Notes: generated by a model from the letters alone, not told the origin. Positions 1 through 12,206 are shown, counted from the first letter of the stretch. The stretch: DNA of 64,000 nucleotides from Dugong dugon (GCA_030035585.1 CM057462.1:111843234-111907233); one strand, 5' to 3'. Numbers and translations are program-made.

Positions 1-154
1 GTTTATAAAATTTGCCAGACTCATTAAAAGTCAAAATTACATTGTATTAGCAATAATCTACATGTTGTTATAAACACAACAGCTTGGCCATTTCTAGCTG
101 TAATTACCAGTAATAAACTTGCCTGAAATTTAAAGCTAAATAAGCAATACAATC

Positions 155-180
155 TTTTTTTTTTTTTTTTTTTTTTTTTT
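155..180. repeat. poly-T tract
   Basis: An uninterrupted run of about 26 T. It could be the A-tail of a minus-strand retroposon, but I could not identify a body next to it. Confidence 0.9.
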
Positions 181-544
181 AGAAAACATTAAAGGAAGAC
201 TTCACTTTTAAAAGTTTCTTTAAAATGACAGAAAAATGGATATTTTTTTTAACTAACCAGAAATAACATTCCTTGGCCATAACATGGCCATAAACCAAAG
301 ATATGCAAAAATGACAGTTCTGATGAAAGAATAATTTATAGACTTTGGTCTCTATTATTAACATAAAGCCATTGTTAAGGTCATTTTCCAAGCTGGCTAT
401 TTCAAAAATATTTGTATATTTATCATGGCTCTTTAAATATGCCTTATCAATTGTGTGTGAAATATAAACCTCAGAATCATTCCTTCATTGTTCCCCTGTA
501 GCTAGTTCTGGTCTTATCTACTGCTATATGAAAACCCTTCCATG

Positions 545-1000
545 AATTACAGGCAGCTGAATTAAAGACATTCATTTATTCAGCAAATATTTGTTGGGCA
601 CAAATGATGGGTCAGGCACTAAAACTATATTATCAAAGAAGGTGGACACATCCCTCAGCCACCTGGAGCTTAGAGATAAGGAAATGCATTTTGAATATGG
701 GGGAAGAACAAATGCTTTCTACTTATCTTTAACAATTCTGTGCAAACATCATTTCCTTATGGAAGACCTACAAAACATACCAGACCAGGTCAGTACGTCC
801 TGCTATACCTCATAGCAATCTATTCTTAACACATATGATGCAGATTGTAATCCAAGAATTGGGAAAATTCATTGCTTAATGTCTGTCTCCCAGCTAGAAT
901 GTAAGCTCTGTGAGGACAAAAATTGTATCTTTTTGTATTTTACTGTCTCCAGTGCCTAACAAATTGTCTTGCAGAAAAATTAATGAACACGATTTTATCT
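545..1000 (+). repeat. L2/ancient mammalian repeat fragments
   Basis: Around 570-690 the text resembles the old mammalian pattern of 'attcattcagcaaatatttgttg' followed by a size or state phrase ending in 'cacctggagct'. Around 890-975 the pattern 'gaatgtaagctctgtgagg ... cagtgcctaaca' is typical of L2 3' ends. Both are diverged and the boundaries are rough. Confidence 0.5.
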
Positions 1001-1049
1001 GAGTCTAACAACAACCTCATGATGTTTAGCAGTGTCAAACTAATTAAGA

Positions 1050-1325
1050 GAGCCACACTAGCTCTCTTGGTTGATACTCTTCTTTCAGCACTTTGAAGAT
1101 GTCATCTCACTGCATTCGGTCTTTTGTGGTTTGTGATGAGAAAGCAGCTGTTGCTTGTATGGAAGACCACTTGTGTGTAATGAGTCACTTCTGTCTTGCT
1201 GCGTTCTGCATTGCCTCTGTCTCTGTCTTTCACCAGTTTGACTATGATGTGTCTAGGAGTTTATTTTCCATGGAATTTTTTGTTAGGCCTGGATATGTAG
1301 GTTAATGTTTGTGATGGATAAAGTT
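1050..1325 (-). mobile_element. L1 fragment (old, 3' region), antisense
   Basis: The stretch 'ctttgaagatgtcatctcac', then 'tttgtgatgagaaagcagct' and 'gattatgatgtgtctagg'-like text recurs in antisense copies of old mammalian L1 3' regions. The short open frame across it (1093-1305) has no recognisable protein and is a by-product. Confidence 0.55.
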
Positions 1326-1412
1326 ATATGATAACTTGGCTAGTCGATGATTGTCAGAGGTTTGGCAAATACTGGACTGGTTGCTCTTCCTTAATGTAAT
1401 GTAATCACCTGT

Positions 1413-1949
1413 TGTAATTGTTAAGGTTGTGTGTCAACTTGGCTGGGCCATGATTCTCTGTGGTTTGGCAGTTATGATGTAGTTTGGCAGTCATATAATG
1501 ATGTGGTCACCTCCGTGATGAGATCTGCTGAGTTGCCAATCAGTTGAAAAGGAGTTTCCTTGGGGATATGGCCTGCATCCAATGTAGATGGACTTTCCAG
1601 CAAGGCTGATAGGCTTTTGCTCGCTCTGGATCCTACAGTTGGCTCCTGTTTGTCTGACCTCCAGTTCTTGGGACTTGAGCTAGCTGCTTACCTGCTGTCT
1701 TGCCTGCCAATCTTGGGATTCGTTGGTATTCGCAACCTGTGAGCAAGAGTCCTACTCTCTGACTTGCCGATCTTGTCCTTGCCAGTCCCTGCGGCTACAT
1801 GAATCAGGAGAAGCCTCCAGCCTGACCCCGATTTGGGATGTTCCAGCCTCTACAACAGTGTGAGCCATTTCCTTAATGTGAATCTCTCCGTATATATATT
1901 TATATGCTTTATTGATTTTGCTTCTCTAGAGAACCCATCCTAAGACAAC
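1413..1949 (+). mobile_element. LTR-like interspersed repeat, copy 1
   Basis: It starts with 'tgttgtaattgttaagg' and 'gtcaacttggctgggcc' and ends with 'cttctctagagaaccc' and 'cctaagaca'. Related copies lie on the other strand at about 5023-5697 and 24646-25208, where the same landmarks appear reverse-complemented. TG...CA-type ends suggest a solo LTR (MaLR/ERVL-like), but no internal gag/pol is present. The open frame at 1560-1742 lies inside the repeat and recurs in the other copies, so it is not a gene. Confidence 0.65.
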
Positions 1950-2217
1950 TGCCATGATGTGATCGAATGTGATCTGCCAATCAGTTGAAAGGGGAGTTTT
2001 CTTGGAGATATAGCCTCCCTCTAGTATATAAATAGATGTTCTGGCAAAGCTTGCTCACCCATGGCTGCACTCTTCCGTTGCCTGACCTCCAGTTACTGGG
2101 AAGTAAGCCTACAGAGGTCTGCAGTTTGCCAGCTGACCTATGGATTTGGGACTTGCCAGCCCCCACAATTGCATGAGCAATGTCCTTGAGTTAAATATCT
2201 CTCTGTCTCTGTATAAA
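1950..2217 (+). mobile_element. LTR-like repeat, diverged second copy, interrupted
   Basis: It resumes at a point internal to the preceding element ('gatctgccaatcagttgaaa', 'cctgacctccagtta', 'gacttgccagc') and is more diverged. It is interrupted by a DNA transposon at about 2218. The AT-rich text after 2583 ('aggaataaaaccagtgag') may be its continuation. Confidence 0.5.
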
Positions 2218-2582
2218 GGCAGTCCCTGGGTCATGAGCATCCAACTGTGTACAACCCATATAACAAACTAACTCCCCTAAAGCCTATTATATTAAAAATT
2301 CAAGGTACATACAATGGTTCATAATAACAAATGGGCCCTACTTTGTGATACACAATAAAACATTATTATTATTACTGTAGTATTAAGTTAAAGATGTTTT
2401 AGTGTAACTGGAAGCGTTTCTTTAATGTTTTTAATGCTAAGAAAGGTGCACTGTATACTAAGACAAACATTTGACTAACTGACCTTACATACAAACCATG
2501 ACTAACTGTTCCGACTTATGTACAAATTCGACATAAAGACAGACTTTAGAACAGAACTCATTCATAATCCGTGGACTGCCTG
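2218..2582. mobile_element. Non-autonomous TIR DNA transposon (mariner/Tigger-like guess)
   Basis: The left end 'aggcagtccctgggtcatgag' and the right end 'ctcattcataatccgtggac...tgcct' are imperfect inverted repeats of about 20 bp. The flanks are TA-rich ('tata' on both sides), as expected for TA-targeting elements. It is about 365 bp and has no transposase frame. Family assignment is a guess. Confidence 0.6.
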
Positions 2583-2660
2583 CATATATAAGATATACAT
2601 ATATCTATACAGAGGAATAAAACCAGTGAGATTGTGTATGTATGTCTGTGTGTGTGTATT

Positions 2661-2856
2661 TGTTTTTGTTGTTGTTAGGTGCCGTTGAGTCAGTTCTGAC
2701 TTATGGGGACCCTATATACAACAGAACGAAACACTGCCTGGTCCTGCACCATTTTCACAATTGTTTTTATGTTTCAGCCAATTGTTGCAGCCACTCCATC
2801 AATCTATCTAATTGAGATTCTTCCTCTTTTTCCCTGATCCTCAGAGAGTCTGCCAT
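2661..2856 (-). mobile_element. RTE LINE 3' end fragment, antisense
   Basis: 'gttgttgttaggtgccgttga' followed by 'acaacagaacgaaacactgc' and 'ctggtcctgcaccat' is the reverse complement of the 3' end of the RTE copies ending at 8590 and 57788. Only the last 200 bp or so are present, as expected from severe 5' truncation. Confidence 0.85.
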
Positions 2857-3204
2857 GCTTGGCTTGCGTTTCAACGCTCTGCACCATTGTTAGGATCCTG
2901 GCCCCTGGCACTGTCAGAGAAACTAGGAGAGTGTGGAACTCACTTCATGTATTTACCTTCTCTGTAGCATCACAGTGCTGTAGTATTATTCCCTGAGAAC
3001 AGTTGCCTAATATAGTTTGACCAGTTTTATTTTATAGTTGTTTAAGGTGGAAGGGAAAGTCCAGTAGCAGTTATTCATCATGGTCCTATTATTTGTTTAT
3101 TTTAATCAGAGCTTTTTAAAAAAGGAAAATTTATTGAAATGAACACCTGTGTCTCTCTCTCCCCCTTATGCATTCTAGTACAGACACATATATGCACACA
3201 AATA

Positions 3205-3260
3205 CGTATATGTGTATATATATATATATAACAATATATACCTAGTGTATATATAGTTTT
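3205..3260. repeat. (TA)n microsatellite
   Basis: A run of TA/TG dinucleotides around 3211-3230, followed by looser AT-rich 'tatata' text to about 3350. No gene signal here. Confidence 0.8.
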
Positions 3261-4325
3261 ATTTCACAAACATAATAGTATTTGATCTATAAGTATATAT
3301 TATATTATATAATTTGTATGTGATCTCAAAAATATAACAGTATTATATACATATATACCTAATAGACACACACATACATACTAGAACTAGTATATAGGCA
3401 TGATTATTGTGCAATTCTAATGTTACCTATAAATGCCTTATCACTCAGACATTGTGTTTAATACCTAAAGCAAAGTGGGACAGAGGGGAATATCTCTTTG
3501 CTGACATTGTATGGTCCTTGTCTCTTGTATCTTGTTGTGTATTCTCAGTGACCAAATTTTGTATTCCATTTCCATACAGATTAGATATTGAACACTTCAG
3601 ATTTGTCATTAATTCATTAGTTAATCAATTAACTGCTACAATTTATAAATTATAAATAGTCTTTATCTATCCAAGTTTTGGTCTTTAAAACACAGATTTT
3701 ATTAATTATATTTTTATCACTCTGACAATTTTTCTGCATGTTTGCTATGTTGCATGGTCCCAAAAGTGCTAAAGGTATGTCTCGCTAACTCTGAAAATAT
3801 GTCTGCAGCAAATTAATCATGGGAATGATTTTATAGTTCTCTCTGGATTTTGGAAAGAAGAAAACAAGTTAAGTTATATTGCTACCTAGAAAAACACCCC
3901 TAATCCTAACACCCAATACTCCAAACACCTTAACTGTATTTCAACAGCTGTTTTCACTTTGCACCAGCAAAATATTCATCCTCCCTACTTCCCATTCCCA
4001 ACTGCTCCTGCCCAAGTTTCCTTATAAATTACATGCTTTCTATCCTCACTGAAGTTTATTTTAATTCTCATTATATAAGTAGTGAGGGTATCCTAAGAAG
4101 AACAACCCCAAGTTTGGAAATAGTTAATATTTCAAAATTGTTTAACAAATATTTATGGTCTACTATGGGTCAGTCACAGTTCTAGGTGCTGGTGATACAG
4201 TGACAAATAATGTTTGTGGTTTCAAGGGGTTTAAGTTCTTGGTTTTCTATTTTATATTTTCTGTTACTTACTGTGAAAGTTCAAAGTGACTTTCCTTACT
4301 TAATAATTTGTTTCTCTGTTGTGTA

Positions 4326-4830
4326 CATCTGTATTCGTTTTCTACTACTGTTATAAAAAATTACCACTAACATAGTGGATTAAAACAATACAAACATTTT
4401 CTTGCAATTCCAAAGGTCGAGAAATTCAAAATGTCTCTCAATGGGCTAAGATCAAGATAATGAAAGGGACGTATTCCTTCTGGAGGCTTTAGGGGAGAAT
4501 GTTTCCTTTTCCTCTAGCAGTTGCCTACACTGCTTGACTTGTGGCCCCATTTCTCCATCTTCAAAGTAGGTAACATTGGGAAAATCATTCTCATGTTGCC
4601 ATCTCTCTGGTTCTCCCTCTTCTGTCTCCAACCTCCACTTTTAAGGATCCTGTGATTACATTGGTTTCACTGGGTTAATTCAAGATAATCACCCTATTTT
4701 AAAGACTAGCAACCTTAATTCCATCTGTAATCTTAATTTTCCTTTGCCATATAATCTGACATAATTTCAGGTCCTAGGGATTAGGTCATGGGCACCTTTG
4801 AGGATAGGGTATATTCTGCCTACCACACTA
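4326..4830 (-). mobile_element. MLT1-family (ERVL-MaLR) solo LTR, antisense
   Basis: The whole pattern of an antisense MLT1 LTR is present in order: 'cgttttctactactgttata', 'taaaacaatacaaaca', 'ttctggaggctttagggga', 'ttgtggccccatttctccatc', 'aaggatcctgtgattacatt', 'agcaaccttaattccatctg' and terminal 'tattctgcctaccaca'. About 500 bp, near full LTR length, with no internal retroviral sequence beside it. Confidence 0.85.
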
Positions 4831-5022
4831 TCTTTCTATTTATCCTATGTATTTGTTCTTAGTTTTAAATATGTGAGTGTGTACACATATGCGCATTAGT
4901 GTGCATACATGTGTATTTCACTTGGTTTTAATTTGTGGTTTATTTATTTTGCATTTAGTTGTTAATATTTTCTCTTACCACAATCATATTTATCATGCTT
5001 TGTCTTCAGTTATCTACTGCTG

Positions 5023-5697
5023 TTGTCTTAGGCCAGGTTCTCTAGAGAAGCAAAACCAGTAAGCATATAAATGTATATATAGAGAGATTTATATCAAGGA
5101 AACAGCTCACATGATTATAGAGGCTGGAACATGTCAAGTTCTTGGATCACTATAGAGGCCTCTCCTGATTCATGAAGCCACAGAGGCTGGCAAACCCAGG
5201 ATTGGCAGATCAGAGAGCAGGGTCCTGCTCACAGGCTGTGAAGGTCAATGAATCCCAAGATTGGCAGGCAAGATCATAAAGCTTCTCCTGATTCACGTAG
5301 CTGCAGGGTGTGGCAAACCCAAAATCCTCAGGTGGGGGAACAGGACTCTTGCCCACAGTCTGTGGAGATTGATGAACCCTAAGACTGGCAGGTAAACTGC
5401 TAGCTCAAGTCCCAAGAGCTGGAGGTCAGAGGACAAGAGGCAGCTGCTGGATCCAGAACAAGCCAAAAGCCTTGGCAAGCCGAGCAGGAAAGAAGTAGGT
5501 GGCAGAGGGCAGAGAGACAAAGGCTGAGGGGCCAGTGATCTGCCAAAGGCCCCACCTCCACCTGTACCACTCAAAAGATTCCATCATGGGAGTGATCACA
5601 TATCAAATTTCAACAGGGAAGTGATCACAACATTATGCAACTGCCAAAACACTGAGAATCATAATGTAGCCAAGTTGGCACACAATCTCAACCATCG
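5023..5697 (-). mobile_element. LTR-like interspersed repeat, antisense copy
   Basis: Begins 'tgtcttaggccaggttctct' and ends near 'gccaagttggcacacaatct', the reverse complement of the element at 1413-1949, with internal duplication of 'ggctggcaaacccaggatt'-type units. The open frame at 5293-5574 is proline/leucine-rich low-complexity translation of this repeat, not a gene. Confidence 0.65.
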
Positions 5698-6165
5698 CAG
5701 CTGCTATAACAGAAATACCACAAGCAGTATTTAACAAATGGCTTTAACAAAGAGAAATCTATTTTCTCGCAGTCTAGTAGGCTAGAAGTCCAAATTCAGG
5801 GCGTCAGCTCCAGGGGAAGGCTTTCTCTCTCTGTCGACTCTGGAAGAAGGTCCTTCTCATCAATCTTCCCCTGACTAGGAGCTTCTCTGTGCAGGAACCC
5901 TGGCTCCAAAGGATGTGCTCTGCTCCTTGTGCTGCTTTCTTAGTGGTATGAGGTCCCCCTGTCTCTCTGCTTGCTTCTCTCTTTTATATCTCAAAAGAGA
6001 TTGGCTCAAGACACAATCCAATTTTGTAGATTGAGTCTTGCCTCATTAACATAACTACTGCCTATCCCACCTCATTAACATCATAGAGGTAGGATTTACA
6101 ACACATAGGAAAATCACATCAGATGACAAAATGGTGGACAATCACATAATACTGGGAATCACTCT
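5698..6165 (-). mobile_element. MaLR-like LTR, antisense
   Basis: 'gctgctataacagaaatacc', 'gtcagctccaggggaaggct', 'cccctgactaggagcttctc' and 'tgcttgcttctctcttttat' are the reverse complement of landmarks in the plus-strand LTR at 35202-35716. It abuts the preceding LTR-like element, so the two form a compound insertion. Confidence 0.7.
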
Positions 6166-6167
6166 GA

Positions 6168-6283
6168 GGGCTAAGGTGCGCCTGACCCAAGTCATGATAT
6201 TTTCAATCTCCTCATATCCATGCAAAAGCTGGAAAATGAATAAGGAAAACCAAAAAAGAATTGATGCCTTTGACTTATGATGT
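6168..6283 (+). mobile_element. RTE LINE fragment (late 3' segment)
   Basis: 'aaggtgcgcctgacccaagt', 'tttcaatctcctcatatcca' and 'agaattgatgcctttgactt' align with 8117-8225 and 57352-57460 in other RTE copies. It stops abruptly at the L1 fragment. Confidence 0.85.
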
Positions 6284-6698
6284 CAAATGCTTCTGTTGAG
6301 ATACTCGTGATTATTTTCTTTGTTTTATTTATATGATGAATTATGTTAACTGATTTTCTAATGTTGAACCACCTTTGCATTCCTGATATGAATTCCACCT
6401 GATCATGATGTGTTATATTTTTGATATACTATTACATTCTGTTGGCTAGAATTTTGTTGAGAATTTTTGCGTCTATGTTAATGAGGGGTATTGGTCTGTA
6501 ATTTTTTTGTTTGTTTTGTTTTGTTTTTATATCTTTGCCTGGCTTTGGTATCAGGGTTATTCTGGCTTTATAGAATGAATTAGGTAGTATTCCTTCCCTT
6601 TCTATGTACTGGAATAGTTTGAATAGAAAAGGTGTCATCTCTTTTCTGAGATGTTTTCTGAATGTTTGGTAGATTCCCTAGTGAAGTCATCTGGGCCA
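6284..6698 (-). mobile_element. L1 ORF2 fragment (reverse transcriptase region), antisense
   Basis: The minus strand reads an L1 ORF2 piece. Translation of 6638-6432 contains '[16 protein letters not shown]' and '[19 protein letters not shown]', classic L1 reverse-transcriptase text, and 6398-6192 continues it. Only about 140 codons survive, without the catalytic FADD box. It is a truncated remnant lying between two RTE pieces. Confidence 0.9.
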
Positions 6699-8590
6699 GA
6701 AGAGACTCTGAAAGTTGCTCTTCAAAGTAGAGTAGCTAAAAGGAATGGAAGAAATGATGAAGTAAAACAGCTGAACAGAAGATTTCAAAGGGTGACTCGA
6801 GAAGACAAACTAAAGTATTATAATGACATGTGCAAAGACCTGGAAATAGAAAACCAAAAGTGAAGAACACATTCAGAATTTCTCAAGCTGAAAGAATTGA
6901 AGAAAAAATTCAAGGTTTGAGTTGCAATATTGAAGGATTCTATGGAAAAAATACTAGAAGATGCAGGAAGCATCAAAAGAAGATGAAAGGAATACACAGA
7001 TTCACTGTACCAAAAAGAATTAGTCAATGTTCAACCATTTCAAGAGGTAGCATATGATCAAGAACTGATGAAACTGAAGGAAGAGGTCCAAGCTGCACTA
7101 AAAGCACTGGTGAAAAACAAGGCTCCAGGAACTGATGGAATACCAATTGCGGTATTTCAACAAATGAATGCAGTGCTGGAAGTGCTCACTCATCTATGCC
7201 AAGAAATTTGGAAGACAGCTACCTGGCCAACCGACTAGGAAGACCCATAATTATACCCATTCCAAAGAAAGTCAATCCAACAGAATGCAGAAATTATAGA
7301 ACAATATTATTAATATCACACACAAGTAAAATTTTGCTAAAGATCATTCAAAAGTGGTTGTAGCAGTACATCAACAGCGAACTGCCAGAAATTCAAGATG
7401 GATTCAGAAGAAGATGTGGAACACGGGATATCATTGCTGAAGTCAGATGGACCTTGGCTGAAAGCAGAGAATACTAGAAAGATATTTACCTGTGTTTTAT
7501 TGACTGTGCAAAGGCATTCTACTGTGTAGATCATAACAAATTATGGATAACTTTGTGAAGAATGAGAATTCCAGAACAGTTAATTGTGCTCATGAGGAAA
7601 CTGTAGTTTAACCAAGAGGCAGTTGTTCCAACAGAACAAGGGGATATTGTATGGTTTAAAGTTAGGAAAAGTGTCTGTCAGGGTTTTATCCTTTTACCAT
7701 GTTTATTTAATTTGTATGCTGAGTAAATAATCTGAGAAACTGGACTATATGAAGAAGAATGCAGCATCAAGATTAGAGGAAGACTCATTAACCACCTGCA
7801 ATATGCAGATGACACAACCTTGCTTGCTAAAAGTGAAGAGGTCTTGAAACACTTACTGATGAAGAGCAAACGCCACATCTTTCAGTATGGATTACATCTC
7901 AACATAAAGGAAACAAACATCCCCACAATTGGACTAATAAGCAACATCATGATAAATGGAGAAAAGGTTTAATTTGTAAAGGATTTCATTTTCCTTGGAT
8001 CCACAATCAACACCCATGGAAGCAGTAATCAAGAAATCAAATGATGCATTGCTTTGGAAAATCTGCTACTAAAAATCTCTAAAGTGTTAAAAAGCAAAGA
8101 TGTCACTTAAAGGACTAAGGTGAGCCTGACCCAAGCCATGGTGTTTTCAATCTCCTCATATGCATGTGAAAGCTGGGCAATTAATAAAGACATCCAAAGA
8201 AGAATTGGTGCCTTTAAATTATGGTGTTGGTGAAGAATATTGAATATACTATGGACTGGCAGAAGAATGAACAAATCTGTCTTGAAAGAAATACAGCCAG
8301 AATGCTCATTAGAAGTGAGGATGGCTAGACTTTATCTCATATACTTTGGACATGTTATCAGGAAGAACCAGTCTGTGGAGAAGGATGTCATGCTTGGTAG
8401 AGCAGAGGGTCTTCAAAAAAAGAGGAAGATCGTCAATGAGATGGCTTGACACAGTGGCTGCAACAATAGACTCAAGCATAACAATGGTTGTGAAGATGGC
8501 ACAGGACCGGGCGGTGTTTCATTCTGTTATACATAGGGTTGGGTTGCTATGATTTGGAACCAACTGGAAGGCACCTAATAACAACAACAG
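6699..8590 (+). mobile_element. RTE-clade LINE, 5'-truncated copy (about 1.9 kb)
   Basis: Collinear with the longer copy at 54.6-57.8 kb from about 55,985 onward. It lacks the endonuclease half and retains the linker, the reverse transcriptase and the 3' tail. The frame is broken repeatedly: short blocks lie at 6651-6863, 6830-7057 and 8240-8449, with untracked segments between. The RT catalytic tetrad YADD is readable at 7802-7813. The 3' end has 'ggcacctaataacaacaac', the simple-repeat tail of this family. Neutral decay is evident; it cannot be active. Confidence 0.9.
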
Positions 8591-8904
8591 ATAAACTTAT
8601 TATACATACATGTGTATGCATTCACATATGCCTTTCTATACACATATATGCATACATATCTACTGATGTGACCACACAAATACTTTTTGGTTGTTACTAT
8701 TATTATTGCAAAATTGTGTATGTTACAGCATATACCGATGTTGTGCTTTTTTCTTGGGTAGTTGTTAGCTTCTTCATTTACCTTGGTCAGGTTGTGCAAA
8801 TTTTACCCATATTTGGTATTACCTTTCTCATCACGAAAAATAACGAGCGTCTACTATCTAGAAAGTGATTCCCCTTCTCTTCTGTTCCACTCACTAAAAA
8901 ATTA

Positions 8905-9051
8905 CCTGTTGCCATCAAGTCGATTCCAACTCATAGTGACCCTATAGGACAGAGTTGAACTGCCCCGTAGGGTCTCCAAGGAGCTGCTGGTGGATTCAAA
9001 CTGCTGAGCTTTTGGTTAGCAGCTGAGTTCTTAACCACTGGGTCACCAGAA
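8905..9051 (-). mobile_element. AfroSINE, antisense
   Basis: 'gttgccatcaagtcgattcc', 'gaccctataggacagagttg' and 'ttaaccactgggtcaccaga' are the reverse complement of the AfroSINE tail, body and tRNA-like head. No clear TSD. Confidence 0.9.
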
Positions 9052-9215
9052 CATTTATTTCTGTCTGTATATCTGTTCTTAACTTTTTATAATAGTGGAA
9101 CTATACAATATTTGTCCTTTTGTGATTGACTTATTTCACTCAGCATAATATACTCTAGATTCATCCATGTTATAAGATGTTATAAAATGCAGCCCCTCAT
9201 TATTCTTGCCCCTCT
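9052..9215 (-). mobile_element. L1-type fragment, antisense
   Basis: 'tttgtccttttgtgattgac', 'ttatttcactcagcataata' and 'agattcatccatgtt' form a phrase common in antisense old L1 copies. Boundaries are approximate. Confidence 0.5.
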
Positions 9216-11896
9216 TTTTAGATTTCTTGTTTGCCTTTGCAAATAATCCAGGTTTATTAATAGGTTATTTAAATTATTCTTATAGAAAGATTGTATACAT
9301 AGGTCATGACACTTCCATAAAACATCCTATGATAGTCAATTATAAAAAGTCTTTTAAGGCAGGAGTCAATATTTTTCATCTATGAGTTCTTCACCTTTTT
9401 CAAAGGTCTGCCATATAGTAAGCACTTGATTAATAGTTATTGAATAAGTGAACCAATTGATTAATTTCACATCAAGCCCTAAAATGTACAGAGGGATAAG
9501 AAAAATAAACATACTTGCAAGCATCTCCATAATTTAAACTTGGCAGAGCAGTATGATAAAGTGTGAAACATATAGAGATTTATAACATGTTATGTATTTA
9601 TCATTACAGATTAATTTGCAGATTTGTATTACAAACTATCCGTGCCGTTTAAAGTAGATTATTTCATTTTGAGGTGCTAATTTTCTTTTGTGAATTGATT
9701 TTGTTTTTGACATGGTTCTCTGGTTCTTTTGGCATTGTGTAAGCACAGGCCTTTTTTTTTGCCAGCCAGTTTCCCTTTCCTTGCCAGGAAAGGCATGGGA
9801 CCTGTTCAGGGTAAGAAATGGGAACAGCTGTCCTATCTAGTGCTAGTGCCAACTTGAGTCTTTTTAGGCCATCTTAGACCAGTGATACTCTGGGCAACTC
9901 CTACACAAAACTGGAAGAGTTACTGGTCTCTGCATTAATTTTTTTTTAAAAATGCATTATGTACATAAAGTGTTCATGTTATTTTTTCATGACAAGCTTC
10001 ACAGAGGCCAACTGAAAATTTACAATGAAGGGGAGATTACTGTCTGAAAAGATATTTTATTCTGTACACCAGACTACTATTTCTCCACAGCAGTTTTCTC
10101 TTCTGAAGCTGAACAGCGGCAAGATGAGCAGTTATTAGAAACACAGCAAGTTCCTGGATGCAGCCAGGTTGGTGAAGAGTTTATTCTAAGGCATTAGAAT
10201 GCACACAGGAGGGAAAAAGGATTGCCAAAGCAAGGAGATACTCTTTGAAGAGTTTATACCTCTAAAATGATTCCAAAGCAACAGATTTTAACCTCTTATG
10301 ATTGATTCTGGAAAGTGCAATATAGCCTGCTCTACAATGTATGATGTTATTATAGTCATCTAGTCAAAGGAATCATTGAGTGTAAAGGCTAGAGTTCCAG
10401 GTAGAATTAAAATGTTTTCCTAGTTATGTACAGAAAATTAGCTTGAGGCAAACTGTAATCATCAGAACTTCATCTCTAAATTTTAGTTAAGGGAAAAATT
10501 CATAAAAAAGAAAAGCATGCATCATTTACACAGAACTTTTCTTCACTTTTCTTAAAAAGCATTTACCTATTCCTTAAGTTCTCTTTTTCCCCCTTTCCTG
10601 GCCCCAAGTGGCTTTGTCTAGCTATGCAGTAATTGGAAAGGCAACCTTACAAGGAGAGAGTTATGGAGAGAACGATTTGTTTCAGGGTACAGCATTGTAC
10701 AAGGAGACTGGAGAATTCCCAAGATTGCTTAAGGACCAAGCCTTATTTACCCTCAAGTATTTAGGTTGTAGAACTATTTACTGTAGCTAACAACAAGCAA
10801 CTGGACTATAAAGGGCACAGTGCTTTCTACAATATTATTACTTGTGATCAGGATAATTTATTTGCTTTCATTTCATATTTATTTTTCAGATGCTTTTATC
10901 ACAGTGGTCCTAATTTTTTTTTCCAGGTTATAAGTTTTAATTGCCATTTACACTTTAGCATTAGCACATAATTTAAACTGTTAGTTTTAGCTAACACATG
11001 ATCTTCAGGACATAGATGAATATTTTTGAAGCCACTGAATACCTGAAAAAAAATGAGCATTTTTCTGTATAAATAACTGAAGGAAATTGTTTTATTGAAA
11101 AGTATTATTACTAAGAGAAGATATAAAAGCAAATATGACATTATATTTACTTGATGTCATTTTATATTTCATAATTTCATTTTCTAATCTATTGCCTTGT
11201 CTTCTCCTGGGAGAAAGGCTGAAAAATCAAAAAGAGTGATTTGTTTGCACTGTAGTGTTGAACTTTGGAAACAAAACTTTAAGGAATAGATTGGCAGTCA
11301 ACTGATGATGGATTATTCACTGAAATATAGAATATCATATGGAGAGTTAGAATAATATTACAGATAACAGCATTAACTCTTGCCTCAAACTACATTCTAA
11401 AATTATTCAGCTCAGGACAAGAGACGTGTAAAAGAATATTCCGAGAGTACCGTTCTGTGAAATTGGTGTAGAATGTACGTGTATGTGTGTTACAGGTGAG
11501 TGTATTTCTAGCCATATCAATAATGCTGCTGAGATTCACCTAACTACTGGATGTCAGTGTTGCTCCCCTATTAAAAAAACAAAAACAAAAAAATCTAAAT
11601 AAATATTGATGAGTTCAATATTCATTACAAAAAAGTGTATATTAGAATTTTGCATTTATAGAAAGTGTGAGACAGAAACTCATTAAAAGAACTTTTATCT
11701 TTTGTCTTATTTCATTTTGCTTTCCTTTTTCCAATGAATAAAATAAGTTTAATTTAATCTATTCTTGGTTCCTGGTAGCAGTACAATTTGAAAATATTTC
11801 CTGTTCTGATATTTTAATGAACATAATGGAAGCCAGTGAAACTAGGTGAAGACAGGTGAAGTAATGCCTGATAAATCTGCTCCCATAAAGAATACA
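9216..11896. other. Mostly unique AT-rich sequence
   Basis: No confident gene or repeat in about 2.7 kb. The open frames at 9664-9852, 10608-10790 and 10899-11141 have no recognisable domain or exon structure. The stretch around 10,060-10,260 is less AT-rich and could be single-copy conserved DNA, but nothing in it points to a function. Confidence 0.6.
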
Positions 11897-11984
11897 GCCT
11901 GGAAATCTATGGGGTAGTTCTATTCTGTCACATGGGGCTGCTATGAGTCAAAATTCAATCAACTTAATGGCACCTAACAACAAC
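11897..11984 (+). mobile_element. AfroSINE/RTE tail fragment
   Basis: 'ctatggggtagttctattct', 'gctatgagtcaaaattc' and 'ggcacctaacaacaac' match the 3' half of AfroSINEs, here ending in the RTE-style tail. Confidence 0.85.
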
Positions 11985-12206
11985 CTGTATCTGTCTACCG
12001 GTCTATCTAATATAACATGTCCATGATATAGCTTTCCAGTTTTGGGGGGTGGCAGAGGGAAACAAATTTGAAATTAGCTTACTTAAAGAGAACATCTAAA
12101 CTATGGCACAGCATCTACTCATAACCAAATCATATTGTCTTCATATACAAATGTCTTCCTTTTAAATAGTCCTTTTTTTCCAAGAAAAAAAAATTTAACA
12201 TAGTCT

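Noticed and set aside
5293-5574. 93-codon proline/leucine-rich frame as a secreted or membrane protein
   Set aside because: It lies inside an LTR-like repeat with other copies in the window; the composition reflects the repeat.
8539-8868. 109-codon frame spanning 8.5-8.9 kb
   Set aside because: It begins in the 3' end of an RTE copy and continues in AT-rich sequence giving a Y/I/F/L-rich translation; the antisense overlap at 8575-8799 is equally featureless.
10060-10260. Possible exon in unique sequence
   Set aside because: No long frame, no convincing splice sites and no recognisable protein.
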